Assembly (NCBI GenBank): GCA_026399075.1
Contig: JAPLRR010000086.1
Location: 1-64,000 of the forward strand
Direction of reading: 5' to 3'
Length of the DNA stretch: 64,000 bases
Source of the DNA: Methylococcales bacterium
GTDB taxonomy: Bacteria > Pseudomonadota > Gammaproteobacteria > Methylococcales > Methylomonadaceae
Position 1 is the first letter of the stretch; the number at the start of each line of letters is the position of its first letter. The notes under the pieces were generated by a model, which had not been told where the DNA came from, ran no database searches, and worked only from the letters and a program-made list of their open reading frames with translations. This document shows positions 43,650-52,934 of the stretch, one piece after another. A program made the translations under genes and the position numbers.

Positions 43650-44738
43650 TTACCGCAACAAAGGCAAGCCAGAGTCCACCCCAAAATTTTGCGCCCGATG
43701 CCGTAAAAAATGATCCATCAGCACAATAGCCATCATTGCTTCGGCTATCGGGGTGGCGCGTATGCCCACACAAGGGTCATGACGGCCTTCCGTTACCACG
43801 CTGATCGCCTCACCTTGCTGGTTAATGCTACGCCCTGGCAACCGCAAACTGGAGGTAGGTTTTAAGGCAATGCTGGCGGTGATGTTTTGGCCGCTGGAAA
43901 TGCCGCCTAAAATACCACCTGCGTGGTTGCTTAAAAAACCTTCAGGAGTGATTTCATCCCGAAATTGTGTGCCTTTGCTGTTGATACAGGCAAAACCATC
44001 ACCGATTTCCACGCCTTTCACCGCATTAATGCTCATCAGGGCATAAGCCAATTCTGCATCCAAGCGGTCAAAGATTGGCTCACCCAGCCCTGGCGGCACA
44101 TTGCTGGCCACCACTTCAATACGTGCGCCTATCGATTCACCTTCTTTGCGCAAGGCATCCATATACGCTTCCATTTCCGGAACTTTATCAGCATCAGGGC
44201 AAAAGAACGGATTGCTGTCGATAATAGACCAATCGAGTTTGTCGATTTTTATCGGCCCTAATTGCGACAAATAACCGCGTATTTCTATACCGGCCTGCTC
44301 CTTAAGATATTTTTTGGCTATCCCACCTGCCGCCACGCGCATTGCGGTCTCACGTGCCGATGAACGCCCGCCGCCACGGTAATCCCGAAAACCGTATTTT
44401 TGCTGATAAGTAAGGTCAGCATGGCCTGGCCTAAACGTATCGGAAATTTTAGAATAATCCTTAGAGCGCTGGTCGGTGTTTTCAATTAACAAACCAATAG
44501 GCGTGCCTGTGGTTTTACCTTCAAACACCCCCGACAAAATCCGCACTTCATCGGCTTCGCGCCGTTGTGTGGTGTGCCGGGAAGTGCCGGGTTTACGGCG
44601 ATCCAAATCCGCCTGCAAATCGGCCTCGGTCAAAGCCATGCCCGGCGGGCATCCGTCAACAATACAGCCAATGGCCGGGCCGTGGCTTTCACCAAACGAG
44701 GTGACAGTAAACAATTTTCCTATCGTATTTCCAGACAT
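43650..44738 (-). CDS. aroC: Chorismate synthase
   Basis: The last step of the shikimate pathway (EPSP to chorismate, needing reduced FMN). The 362-residue protein from [20 protein letters not shown] matches the family length. Signatures [33 protein letters not shown] and [20 protein letters not shown] are present. I chose this ATG over a 13-codon longer frame, because it fits the conserved N-terminus. It follows prmB directly, with one base between. Confidence 0.97.
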   Translation of the reverse strand: MSGNTIGKLFTVTSFGESHGPAIGCIVDGCPPGMALTEADLQADLDRRKPGTSRHTTQRREADEVRILSGVFEGKTTGTPIGLLIENTDQRSKDYSKISDTFRPGHADLTYQQKYGFRDYRGGGRSSARETAMRVAAGGIAKKYLKEQAGIEIRGYLSQLGPIKIDKLDWSIIDSNPFFCPDADKVPEMEAYMDALRKEGESIGARIEVVASNVPPGLGEPIFDRLDAELAYALMSINAVKGVEIGDGFACINSKGTQFRDEITPEGFLSNHAGGILGGISSGQNITASIALKPTSSLRLPGRSINQQGEAISVVTEGRHDPCVGIRATPIAEAMMAIVLMDHFLRHRAQNFGVDSGLPLLR

Positions 44739-44739
44739 A

Positions 44740-45672
44740 TCAATCCAAAGCCGCCATAAATAAATCGTGATAATCATGTAGTTGTTCAGCGGTCAGCAAA
44801 AACACGCCATCACCGCCGCGTTCAAAATTGAGCCAATAAAAAGGTACATCCGGGAACGTGTCTTGTAAGGTTTGTGCACTGCTGCCCACTTCCATAACCA
44901 ACACGCCCTGTTCTGCCAAATAAGCCTTGGCATCAACCAAAATGCGCAAAACAATATCAAGCCCCGTCTCTCCGCCAATAAAGCCCATATCCGGCTCGGC
45001 ACGGAACTCCTGTGGCAAGCCCGCCCATTCTTCCAAACACACATAAGGTGGATTGCTGACAATAACATCATACTGGGCAGCAGGCAGTCCCTGGAACAAA
45101 TCCGACTGGTGCAACACCACCGCATCAGCCATAAGGTGTTTATCGACATTGATTTGCGCCACTGCCAAAGCATCTACCGACAAATCCACAGCATCAACCA
45201 AAGCTTCAGGAAACGCATAAGCGCAGGCAATCGCGATACACGCACTACCCGTACATAAATCCAAAATGCGCCCCACTTGCTCTTCATCAACCCAAGGCGA
45301 AAACCGTTGCTCTATCAGTTCCGCAATCGGTGACCTAGGCACCAGCACCCGCTCATCCACATAAAATGGCAAGCCGGCAAAAATCGATTCATGGGTCAAA
45401 TAAGCGGCAGGGATGCGCTCATTGATACGGCGCCCAATAATAGCCAGCACCGCCTCGCGTTCAGGCACTGTCAACACGCAGTCAAAATAGGCTTCCGATA
45501 AGTTATAAGGCTGGTAGACGGTATGTAAAACCAACGCGGCGGCTTCATCCAGCACGGAAACCGTCCCTTGGCCAAAGTTGACCCCGGCTTGGGTAAAACG
45601 GCTGGCGGCCCAGCGTATATAATCGCGTAAAGTGGATAAGGACGTTAAAACATCAGGGGATAAGCTAAGCAT
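44740..45672 (-). CDS. prmB: Ribosomal L3 glutamine methyltransferase
   Basis: It methylates a glutamine of ribosomal protein L3 with S-adenosylmethionine. The 310-residue protein has the SAM motif [20 protein letters not shown], the acidic strand VDAVDLS, and the catalytic NPPY ([18 protein letters not shown]). The LP after EW separates PrmB from PrmC forms. It is coupled to aroC, an arrangement common in gammaproteobacteria. Confidence 0.95.
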   Translation of the reverse strand: MLSLSPDVLTSLSTLRDYIRWAASRFTQAGVNFGQGTVSVLDEAAALVLHTVYQPYNLSEAYFDCVLTVPEREAVLAIIGRRINERIPAAYLTHESIFAGLPFYVDERVLVPRSPIAELIEQRFSPWVDEEQVGRILDLCTGSACIAIACAYAFPEALVDAVDLSVDALAVAQINVDKHLMADAVVLHQSDLFQGLPAAQYDVIVSNPPYVCLEEWAGLPQEFRAEPDMGFIGGETGLDIVLRILVDAKAYLAEQGVLVMEVGSSAQTLQDTFPDVPFYWLNFERGGDGVFLLTAEQLHDYHDLFMAALD

Positions 45673-46252
45673 TATTGAATTAAAAGGCTAATGAAAAGGT
45701 ACAGGACAACACAGGAGGGGGATTTTAAACCAAATGCGGCGGCGGGTGGTAAGTTTTAGCGTCTGATGTGGTGTTACGGGAAATTTATGGGTATTTTACC
45801 CCTACGGATTCCCGCCCAGGCATTTATCGCTTAGCAAGAATATCGCGAATTTCAGCCTTAAGGAATAGACTTAAATTATAGGGTTTACCCCAGCCTGACT
45901 ATTCTCCCCCCACATAAAGCCGCCCTATACGATGTGTCGTTGGGCGAACCGTCTGTCCGATCAATGACGGCAACGAACGGAAGCAGGCACTTCACTTGAT
46001 GGCCTTGCTGCCCTCAACTGGCCATAGGTAATTCCAGATGGAGTTGCCGCACTGGGGAGCAAGATTACCTTTGCCATGTCGTTCTGCTTATATCCCTCTG
46101 CATTTACTACCGCAATCTGGTATCTTTATCCTTGAAATAGCGGCTGATAGTTACTCATCTGCCCTCCCGTCTTTAGTCGGATTGAAAAAATGCTGACTAT
46201 AGCGGCTACCCCCGTTTTCCGATATTTAACGATTGCACTTATGAGTTAACTT
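45673..46252. other. Large intergenic region, no gene seen
   Basis: About 580 bp upstream of both prmB (minus) and the DUF4239 gene (plus). I find no convincing small gene, tRNA or hairpin. It must contain both promoters; none can be pinned with confidence. Confidence 0.4.
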
Positions 46253-47041
46253 ATGTCCGCCCTGTTAATTGCGTCCATTATTTTTGCCTTTATGTTAGGT
46301 GGCATGCTGCTGGGTTCAATCCTCCGTGTCATCCTGCCCGATGATCATACGCAAGCAGACTCCAAAGATATTTTGATGACCTCTGCCGGTACGATGGCTA
46401 CGCTGATCGCTTTGATTATCGGTCTGCTGGTGACTTCAGCGAAAGGTACATACGATGATACATCCTCAACTATTACCCAAACGGGCGCGGATATCATTAC
46501 ACTCAACTATTATTTGTCCAGTTATGGGCCGGAAGCGGAAGCCGTGCGGAAGCATTTACCCCAGGCCATTACCGCTGCAATCGAACGTATTTGGCCTAAC
46601 GAAAGCACGCATGGGGCCGATTTGGCGAAAATGGAAAGTGAAACTGAAATGACTGCTGTTTATCATAAGATTCTTGAACTCTTGCCAAAGAATGACTCCC
46701 AAAAATATCTTCAAACTCAAGCCTTGCACTTAATTGATAATATGCTGCGGTCGCGATGGATGTTAATTGAGCAGTCACAGGATGAATTACCGAGGGCATT
46801 TCTTGTGGTACTCACCTTCTGGCTCACCGTCCTGTTTGCCCAATTTAGCCTATTGGCCCCCCGAAACCGGACAGCAATATCGGCATTAATCATCTGCGCA
46901 ATATCGATGTCCGGCGCTATTTTCCTTATCTTGGAATTGAACCAACCCTTGGAGGGAACTATCAAGGTATCCAGCGCCCCACTCCATAAAGCGCTGATAT
47001 TAATGTCAACCAGCGGTGATAACCCGGCATTAGGTAATTAA
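46253..47041 (+). CDS. DUF4239 membrane protein
   Basis: The 262-residue protein has N-terminal helices (LLIASIIFAFMLGGMLLGSIL; TSAGTMATLIALIIGLLVTSAKGTYD) and two C-terminal helices (AFLVVLTFWLTVLFAQFSLL; ALIICAISMSGAIFLILELNQP). The FDV-like ...LELNQPLEGTIKVSS end is characteristic of DUF4239 (bestrophin-like). Function is unknown; an ion channel is sometimes proposed. It stands alone on the plus strand, upstream of the DUF1254 protein. Confidence 0.87.
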   Translation: MSALLIASIIFAFMLGGMLLGSILRVILPDDHTQADSKDILMTSAGTMATLIALIIGLLVTSAKGTYDDTSSTITQTGADIITLNYYLSSYGPEAEAVRKHLPQAITAAIERIWPNESTHGADLAKMESETEMTAVYHKILELLPKNDSQKYLQTQALHLIDNMLRSRWMLIEQSQDELPRAFLVVLTFWLTVLFAQFSLLAPRNRTAISALIICAISMSGAIFLILELNQPLEGTIKVSSAPLHKALILMSTSGDNPALGN

Positions 47042-47206
47042 CTGTGTCCTGTACTTTCTGGAATCTGTTTTTAGGCACATTGGCATGTTTACCTAATTTG
47101 ATTGATTACTGTTAAAAATAATGTATGTTATCGACTTCCAAATGCTAGCTTGTTAGCTAACCCGGATATCACACCCCATTATATTGCAAAAGATCAGGAG
47201 TTATAA

Positions 47207-48721
47207 ATGAAAAGCAGCTTCAAGAAATACCTTCTTCCTGCGGTACTGCCTTGTTTGTTATGGGCAAGTTCGACATATGCAACAAACCCGCAGCAGCTGA
47301 AAATGACCACCCCAATTGCGCCAGGGGTAGAGGTACCAAACAAGGTCAAAACATCTATTGGCAATTTAAAGCTGAACTACGGCTACCCCGATGATGCAAC
47401 TACGCAAAAAGTCTATGACAATCTAGATGCTTCGCGTGCGCTACAGGCTTATCTGCTGGCTATCCCGATAGTGAACCAAGTCGGTATGCGTGCCACACTC
47501 AGTGGGTTTGGGCCTGTAAACCAGACGGATGTCATCTGGGAAGACCTTGTTGATTCGAAAACTGTAGAACTTACGGCGAATGACAACACGGTTTATAGCT
47601 TTATCTGGCTGGATAGCAAAAAAGGGCCACTGGTCGTTGAGATTCCGCCCATGGTACTGGGTACTATTGATGATTTCTGGTATAAATGGACTGCTGACAT
47701 CGGTATCACAGGTGAGGACAAAGGCAAAGGTGGCAAATATCTGATTCTACCACCTGGTTACACGGGTGAAATACCGCCCGGTTATTCGGTCGTGCGGCCA
47801 AATACCTACGGCAACTGGCTGGTCTTCCGGTCTTTTCTCGTTGATGGCTCGACTAAACCTGGCGTTGAATCCGTCAAAAAGTTCCTGAAGATTTATCAGC
47901 TTTCTGAAGCGGCTAACCCGCCCAAGATGAATTTCGTTAATGCCTCAGGCATTCCTTCTAACTTTGTGCCACCAGCCGACTACGCATTCTGGGGTCTGCT
48001 GAACGAAGCCATCCAAGAAGAGCCCAGTATCGGCAGTGACCCTACAACGCTTGGTTTGTTCGCCTCGATTGGTATTGAAAAAGGCAAGCCATTCAATCCC
48101 GATGCGCGGATGAAAAAGATTCTGACCGATGCCGCAAACATTGGCAGCGTGACCGCAAGGGCAATTGCCTTCAGAATCCGCGATAAAGATGCTTTTTTCT
48201 ATCCCGACAGCCAGTGGCGCCTCCCTTTCTTCGGCGGCTACAAGTTTGAAAAATCACCTGGTGTGGCGAATCTGGACGGGGCTGCCTTCTATTATTATTT
48301 TGCCACTGGCGTGACCCCCGCGATGGCGGAGAAAATGGTCGGCAAAGGTTCCCAATATCCTTGGCGGGCACAGGATGCAAAGGGCAATTCATTAGATGGC
48401 GGCAAGAACTACAAGCTACACTTACCGCCGAATATCCCAGCGAAAGACTTCTGGTCAGTCATCGTCTATGATAACCAAACCCGCTCTATGGTCCAAACTG
48501 ACCAGAAATTCCCCAGCGTCAGCAGCCAGAACAAGGATATGGTCGTCAATAAAGACGGCTCGGTTGATGTCTATTTTGGCCCCAAAGCACCAGCCGGAAA
48601 AGAAGGCAACTGGGTACAGACTATCCACGGCAAAGGCTGGTTCATGATTCTGCGCTTGTACGGCCCGCTTGAGCCATGGTTCGACAAAACGTGGCGGCCT
48701 GGTGAGATCGAGCTGTACTAG
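47207..48721 (+). CDS. Secreted DUF1254/DUF1214 protein
   Basis: The 504-residue protein has a signal peptide (LLPAVLPCLLWASSTYA, cleaved near 26). A DUF1254 domain follows (YDNLDASRALQAYLLAIPIV; DVIWEDLVDSKTVELTANDNTVYSF), and a C-terminal DUF1214 domain (PPNIPAKDFWSVIVYDNQTRSMVQ; GWFMILRLYGPLEPWFDKTWRPGEIEL). Such proteins are common in the periplasm of environmental bacteria; their function is unknown. The start has AGGAG upstream. Confidence 0.92.
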   Translation: MKSSFKKYLLPAVLPCLLWASSTYATNPQQLKMTTPIAPGVEVPNKVKTSIGNLKLNYGYPDDATTQKVYDNLDASRALQAYLLAIPIVNQVGMRATLSGFGPVNQTDVIWEDLVDSKTVELTANDNTVYSFIWLDSKKGPLVVEIPPMVLGTIDDFWYKWTADIGITGEDKGKGGKYLILPPGYTGEIPPGYSVVRPNTYGNWLVFRSFLVDGSTKPGVESVKKFLKIYQLSEAANPPKMNFVNASGIPSNFVPPADYAFWGLLNEAIQEEPSIGSDPTTLGLFASIGIEKGKPFNPDARMKKILTDAANIGSVTARAIAFRIRDKDAFFYPDSQWRLPFFGGYKFEKSPGVANLDGAAFYYYFATGVTPAMAEKMVGKGSQYPWRAQDAKGNSLDGGKNYKLHLPPNIPAKDFWSVIVYDNQTRSMVQTDQKFPSVSSQNKDMVVNKDGSVDVYFGPKAPAGKEGNWVQTIHGKGWFMILRLYGPLEPWFDKTWRPGEIELY

Positions 48722-48796
48722 CCCCCAAAATCCAGACTGGTGATAACAGGTGTCGTCTTGGTGGCTATCCCCTATTTCATCCGCTTGTGAGGGTAT

Positions 48797-48830
48797 TTGT
48801 CGGGTTACGGCTAGCGCCTTAACCCGACAA
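48797..48830. terminator. Hairpin between convergent genes
   Basis: The perfect 10-bp arms TTGTCGGGTT and AACCCGACAA enclose 14 bases, between the ends of the DUF1254 gene (plus) and the L,D-transpeptidase-like gene (minus). It lacks a strong T-tract but is well placed as a bidirectional terminator. Confidence 0.5.
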
Positions 48831-48844
48831 TGAAGCAATGCGCT

Positions 48845-49657
48845 TTAACGGACTATTGTTTGTGCCCGCAGGGTTTGCCTAGCCTGCACCGGAGCTGGCA
48901 GGGCGTTGATTTCACGGGAGATGGCCCCATAAAGTTCCGGTGTCCAGCTAGGAAGTTGGGATATATCCGCTTTGAGTGGATAAATTCTTGGGTCGTGCGG
49001 GGCTATCACAACCTTGACGTTTTCGGTACCGACTTGCGCCACTAGGGTGAAAAGTTCTTCTATCGTTTCATCGCCCATGGCCAAGCAACCAATCGAAACA
49101 GCTTTACCATGGATAAAAATATCCGAGCCGGGCCGATGCCGCCCTTCCAGCTCCGCATGGTATAGGTCAAACTCATTGGGGTAGTTGAGCTTCATTGACA
49201 AATGGTAATTGCTGTTGGGGTTGAGGCTATCGATACGGTAAACCCCTTCCGGCACTTGCTTGTCACCCCGGCGCAATTTGGGGCCTGATAGGCCACTAGC
49301 CGCCCGGATAGGGTAAGTGTGGATATGGCGAAATTCTTTATTATCCCTGGCCCATAGTTCCATTTTCATTTCGTGCTTTAAAGCCACTAGCGTTATTTCC
49401 CTAGGGGGAAAAGACACCTTGGCCCGCGTAAAATAATTGTTGAGTTTGCGTATGGTATAAGGGCCGTAAATTTTCAGGACATCCTCTACCGCCCGTTGGC
49501 CTAGCGGCCTAATTGGCGAAAAGTAATGGCTTTTGTTTTGCACCTGTGGCTTTACCACTGGTACAGGCTTGACTGGAGCAACTGGCTTGTGTTCGGTACA
49601 GGCGGCAAGCAATGCCGTCAAGACTAAACTGGCAATGATTTTGACTGATGGTTTCAT
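48845..49657 (-). CDS. L,D-transpeptidase-like lipoprotein (YkuD fold)
   Basis: The 270-residue protein has a lipoprotein signal with lipobox LAAC at Cys20, then a proline-rich linker. The YkuD catalytic part reads IFIHGKAVSIGCLAMGDE, with the His and the active Cys, and is preceded by RAASGLSGPKLRRGDKQVPEGVYRID. This matches the YafK/DpaA branch, which cleaves Braun lipoprotein from peptidoglycan in E. coli. Here the exact activity is inferred. It acts in the periplasm. Confidence 0.88.
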   Translation of the reverse strand: MKPSVKIIASLVLTALLAACTEHKPVAPVKPVPVVKPQVQNKSHYFSPIRPLGQRAVEDVLKIYGPYTIRKLNNYFTRAKVSFPPREITLVALKHEMKMELWARDNKEFRHIHTYPIRAASGLSGPKLRRGDKQVPEGVYRIDSLNPNSNYHLSMKLNYPNEFDLYHAELEGRHRPGSDIFIHGKAVSIGCLAMGDETIEELFTLVAQVGTENVKVVIAPHDPRIYPLKADISQLPSWTPELYGAISREINALPAPVQARQTLRAQTIVR

Positions 49658-50362
49658 AGTGTACTGAATAAAATTGTGAGGATAATCCGATGGATGTGCC
49701 TAGATACGTGCGTTTACTTACCCCAGCAGCATCCGGCATACTTTGTATTTTATCATGTTAAGCCAATATCTAGGTAGGGTATCACAGTGCGTACCTTTAA
49801 AAATCAGTCTTAAATCAATGCTTACAGGTTTCTCCAAACAGCCCCACAGCAAAACCAACCTAAAGGCATTGTTAAGACATGAAAATAAGTTGAACCTCCA
49901 ATCACTGGGGTCAAGCCGCAACGTGGTTAAAGCTAACGACTTCTACACTGAGTCTGTGGTGAACTGTGTGTTGATTTGAAAGAAACGCATCAACAGCATC
50001 CAATATTCTGGCATGGCAATAGCTTTGTCCGCACTCAGTGCTCACGTCCGCCGCCATATTTTCTAAGATGTATAGCTTTCCATCCAACCAATGCTGGCGT
50101 TTTACTCCCTTTAGTCTGGTATCCCCTCCACAAAATCCCCATTTGATAATACCTCCTATAGCGCATAAACCGTAACTTTACCAAATATTTGACCTTCCCT
50201 AAACCTGCATACAAAAGGCGGGTAAAAAACCTGACCACCTGACTGGAACATTGGGTTAGGTAATAAATTTAAATCGTGGGCCGCATGAAGCAATGCGAAA
50301 TGCGGGAACGTTCGTACCACGAATACCCATATTCCGCTAGCTGCATACGGGCTACTTTTTTC
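49658..50362. other. Long intergenic region
   Basis: About 700 bp without a recognised gene. A minus-strand frame at 50035-50238 (67 codons, very basic) has no family resemblance. This is the left border of the conflict island. Confidence 0.4.
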
Positions 50363-50414
50363 CCGCCGCGCGTGTCCTAGTCGGCTGCTGGGCGGCTAGC
50401 TTGCTGGACTGGCT
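50363..50414 (-). other. Conserved 3' flank of variable region A (IMH-like)
   Basis: These 52 bp match 52883-52934 at 50 positions. They overlap the last codons of FGE-like gene A and extend beyond its stop. The sequence is read in a different frame from copy B, so conservation is at DNA level. It holds a CCAGTC/GACT(A)G inverted pair and GC-rich blocks. It is placed exactly where DGRs keep the initiation-of-mutagenic-homing site and hairpin. Confidence 0.7.
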
Positions 50415-51214
50415 GCCTGATGACCTCGGGCAAGACGAAAGCCCCTGCCGTAGCCAGCAAGGTTAGGCGAGGAGTTGCGACGGAAAGCAGAACGACAGAG
50501 CCTACCGTAGCGGATCCACGAGCCGCCGCGCAACACACGGAAATCGCCTATAGCAGGGCCTAACGGGTCGGTCACAGCCCCACCAGGGTAAGCGCCATAT
50601 ACATCCTGACACCATTCCCAGACATTGCCGTGCATTTCGTACAAACCCCAGGCATTAGGCGGCAAACTTTTTACCGCAACGGTTTGTTCACGATAGGCAC
50701 TTTTCTTACCATTGTTATAAGGGTAGTTGCCATCAAAATTCACTAAACTAGCATCTATCTGATCGCCAAACGCAAACGGGGTGACCGTACCAGCCCTACA
50801 GGCATATTCCCATTGCGCTTCGCTGGGCAAATACAGCGCTAATTCGGGGTTTAAGCCATTCAGTTTAGCTATAAACGCTTGGGCATCGTGCCAGCTGACA
50901 GTATCCACGGGTTTTTCATCACATTGAAAATGGCTAGGGTTCGCTTCCATCACCGCAACCCATAAGGCTAGTGTGACGGTGGTATCCGCCAGCCAATAAC
51001 CGACGCTGAGAGTGACGGTATGCGGGGTTTCAATTGAAAAACGCTCAGCTTCGTCTAGCGGCGAACCCATCGTAAAAGTGCCTGATTCTATCCAGCGGAA
51101 CATTTGTTGGACACCTTTATAAGTAAACGCCATCCAAAAGCCGATAGCATCTTCGCCCCATGCCGAAGCCCAAGGGGCGGGGAAATCTGGGGGTGGGTTA
51201 TGGGGAGTGGGCAT
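50396..51214 (-). CDS. FGE-sulfatase-fold protein A, candidate DGR target
   Basis: The 272-residue protein is a formylglycine-generating-enzyme/C-type-lectin-like domain: GTFTMGSPLDEAERFSIETPH, YWLADTTVTLALWVAVM, PVDTVSWHDAQAFIAKLN, LPSEAQWEYACRAGTVTPF and GLYEMHGNVWEWCQDVYG, ending RVLRGGSW and GFRLARG. The two FGE catalytic cysteines are not seen in the expected Gly-Cys pattern, so a ligand-binding role is likelier than sulfatase activation. The part between RGGSW and GFRLA is the putative variable region. No membrane or effector domain is attached. A GAGG ribosome binding site precedes the ATG. Confidence 0.85.
   Translation of the reverse strand: MPTPHNPPPDFPAPWASAWGEDAIGFWMAFTYKGVQQMFRWIESGTFTMGSPLDEAERFSIETPHTVTLSVGYWLADTTVTLALWVAVMEANPSHFQCDEKPVDTVSWHDAQAFIAKLNGLNPELALYLPSEAQWEYACRAGTVTPFAFGDQIDASLVNFDGNYPYNNGKKSAYREQTVAVKSLPPNAWGLYEMHGNVWEWCQDVYGAYPGGAVTDPLGPAIGDFRVLRGGSWIRYGRLCRSAFRRNSSPNLAGYGRGFRLARGHQAASPAS
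50429..50518 (-). other. Putative DGR variable region A
   Basis: Thirty codons from TGG to CTT GCC. Compared with region B of identical length, 20 codons differ; 18 of them at position 1 or 2, and 13 keep the same third base. Twelve of the 20 are NNC. TGG, CGT TCT GCT, CGT and GGC TTY CGN CTT GCC are invariant. This matches adenine-directed mutagenesis of AAC-rich codons. Confidence 0.7.
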
Positions 51215-51401
51215 GATTATCCTCAGGGTGGTTTTTTGGTCGGCTTAGGCGAGCCGTATCCTGACATCGGCGTGGATTATAACCTACGCTGCGAAAAATG
51301 AGTTTATGCTGGTGTGGCTTAAGCTGCACCGTCCGAATGTGATAAACTCAACTATTGACCGTTTGAACCAGTTAATCTCCCGCCCAAGGAAAATTAAAAT
51401 T

Positions 51402-52022
51402 ATGGCCTCGACACTAAATGGCCCATTAGGCGTGGGTGTAAACAAGCCAGTGATTGACAAAGGCACATCAGCCCGGATAGCCACGCCGACACCTGCTGCC
51501 AGCGGCTCAGAGCCGCCAACTCAAAACAAGGCCGCTTTACAAAGCGGCAATAACAGATTGGATGAAATCCGCAGATTGGTTCAAACAAACAACCTCTCTA
51601 CGCTTGATGAAAACGTGATCATTTGTCAAATCTATATGGAGTCAAGGTTTGATGCACGCGCAGGGGCTGGACATAATGCCAAAGGTTTGATGCAGGTGCA
51701 ACTGAATGCAGTGCAACAAGTTTATAAGTATCGCAAACAAAAAGAGATTGAGCACACGCCTAGCGACAAAATGACCGCTGAGCTTTTTAGCGAGGCAAAA
51801 AAATTTCATAAAAGTGCCAAGATGATGGATGAAGCGACCAATATTCAGATTGGCACTGAGTACATGCAGTATTGGCTGGACAACACTGACACCGTTGATG
51901 AGGCTTACAAAAAATATCGCGGCAAGTCTAATGGTGTTTACTACCGTAAAATCAAAGCGGCTGCCGACAAACTGTCGAAAAACCCGCAGTCTATGCAAAT
52001 TTTGTTGGATATGGTGCAATGA
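51402..52022 (+). CDS. Lytic transglycosylase-like (SLT) protein
   Basis: The 206-residue protein from MASTLNGPLGVGVN has a flexible Thr/Ala/Pro-rich N-terminus and an SLT domain: ICQIYMESRFDARAGAGHNAKGLMQVQ, where Glu80 is the probable catalytic acid, then NIQIGTEYMQYWLD and YKKYRGKSNGVYYRKI. It cuts peptidoglycan in this fold. There is no signal peptide, so it would need another route out of the cytoplasm. It overlaps the next gene, a secreted protein, by four bases. AAGGA lies upstream of the ATG. An effector-immunity pair is possible. Confidence 0.75.
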   Translation: MASTLNGPLGVGVNKPVIDKGTSARIATPTPAASGSEPPTQNKAALQSGNNRLDEIRRLVQTNNLSTLDENVIICQIYMESRFDARAGAGHNAKGLMQVQLNAVQQVYKYRKQKEIEHTPSDKMTAELFSEAKKFHKSAKMMDEATNIQIGTEYMQYWLDNTDTVDEAYKKYRGKSNGVYYRKIKAAADKLSKNPQSMQILLDMVQ

Positions 52023-52600
52023 ATACGCGCCTAGTTTCAAAATGGGCGGCACTGCTGATACTGTGCCTAGCCTTGCAACCGGTCAACGCCGGGTCTAAAA
52101 AAACTGGCAAAGTGCTTTCCTGCCAACTGGGGGCGGGGCAATCAGTAACGCTGATACGCGAACATCGGATTGCCGACACCGCTGTCTATTATTTGCAACT
52201 GGCGAATGACCGCACGTTTTTGTTTGCAAACAATGAAGACGAGTCGCGCGGACGCAAAGTGGCTGCCGCGTGTTTGGGCGATAAAAAACAGCTGTTGCTG
52301 GTTTCGGGGGAGTTTTCCTCAAATTACCTCCAAGGCATAGTGTTGCGCTACAACCCGCAGACTAAACAAACGGAACGCCTCGACTTTGCCGAACGGGCAC
52401 GCCCTAGCCACATTTACCTTAGCGGACAACAGATGTCAGTGGTGATCCCCAACCAAGGCCACGAAACGGACAAACCTTTTCTGCTTTACCGTTATGTATC
52501 AGGCGTAGGTGCAACTGACGAAGGTGTCGGTATCGATGCCTTACCGCCAAAAGACCAACAACTTATTATCCGTGTTGGTAAAACAGCCTTAATAAGGTAA
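52019..52600 (+). CDS. Secreted protein of unknown function
   Basis: The 193-residue product begins with a signal peptide (WAALLILCLALQPVNA, cleaved near residue 24). The mature protein is beta-rich: VLSCQLGAGQSVTLIREH, VYYLQLANDRTFLFANNED, LQGIVLRYNPQTKQTERLDFAERARP. One cysteine pair (CQLG and AACLGDK) could form a disulfide. No family is recognised. Translational coupling with the SLT gene suggests a functional partner, perhaps a periplasmic inhibitor of it. Confidence 0.65.
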   Translation: MNTRLVSKWAALLILCLALQPVNAGSKKTGKVLSCQLGAGQSVTLIREHRIADTAVYYLQLANDRTFLFANNEDESRGRKVAAACLGDKKQLLLVSGEFSSNYLQGIVLRYNPQTKQTERLDFAERARPSHIYLSGQQMSVVIPNQGHETDKPFLLYRYVSGVGATDEGVGIDALPPKDQQLIIRVGKTALIR

Positions 52601-52654
52601 CAGGGTGTTTCGCAATTCTGCCCTACCCAATAGATGTTGGCGTAAAGGTTAGTG

Positions 52655-52706
52655 GTGTGCCGGAAACGGCCGTTTTCACTGGCGTCCAAACGGCCTTATT
52701 CCGGCC
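52655..52706. repeat. Interspersed palindrome (GCCGGAAACGGC family)
   Basis: GTGCCGGAAACGGCCGTTT and AAACGGCC...TTCCGGCC form inverted arms. Family shared with 28651-28700. The rest of 52601-52882 shows no gene. Confidence 0.6.
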
Positions 52707-52882
52707 TGCGGGTCTGGGTCAATTCGGCTTCGGCTGTTTCAGGAAATCGTGCCGGAATGGCAAAAAATTTATAGTTCACTTTTTAAAGCCCTTTTTTATC
52801 CAATTAAAAACCGTATCCACTGGATTTATCTTAGCATTAACCGCTTGCCGCCGCCCATCCCCCGCCTGTGCCCCGCGCGCTA

Positions 52883-52934
52883 CCGCCGCGCGTGTCCCAG
52901 TCGGCTGCTGGGCAGCTAGCTTGCTGGACTGGCT
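52883..52934 (-). other. Conserved 3' flank of variable region B (IMH-like)
   Basis: These 52 bp match 50363-50414 at 50 positions. Here almost all of it lies beyond the stop codon of gene B. It can form a CCAGTC/GACTGG stem around a GC-rich loop with an AGCTAGCT core. Placed directly after the variable region, it fits an IMH/hairpin of a DGR. Confidence 0.7.

Noticed and set aside
50035-50238. Basic 67-codon frame in the intergenic region
   Set aside because: No family resemblance, no start signal; composition is typical of chance frames.
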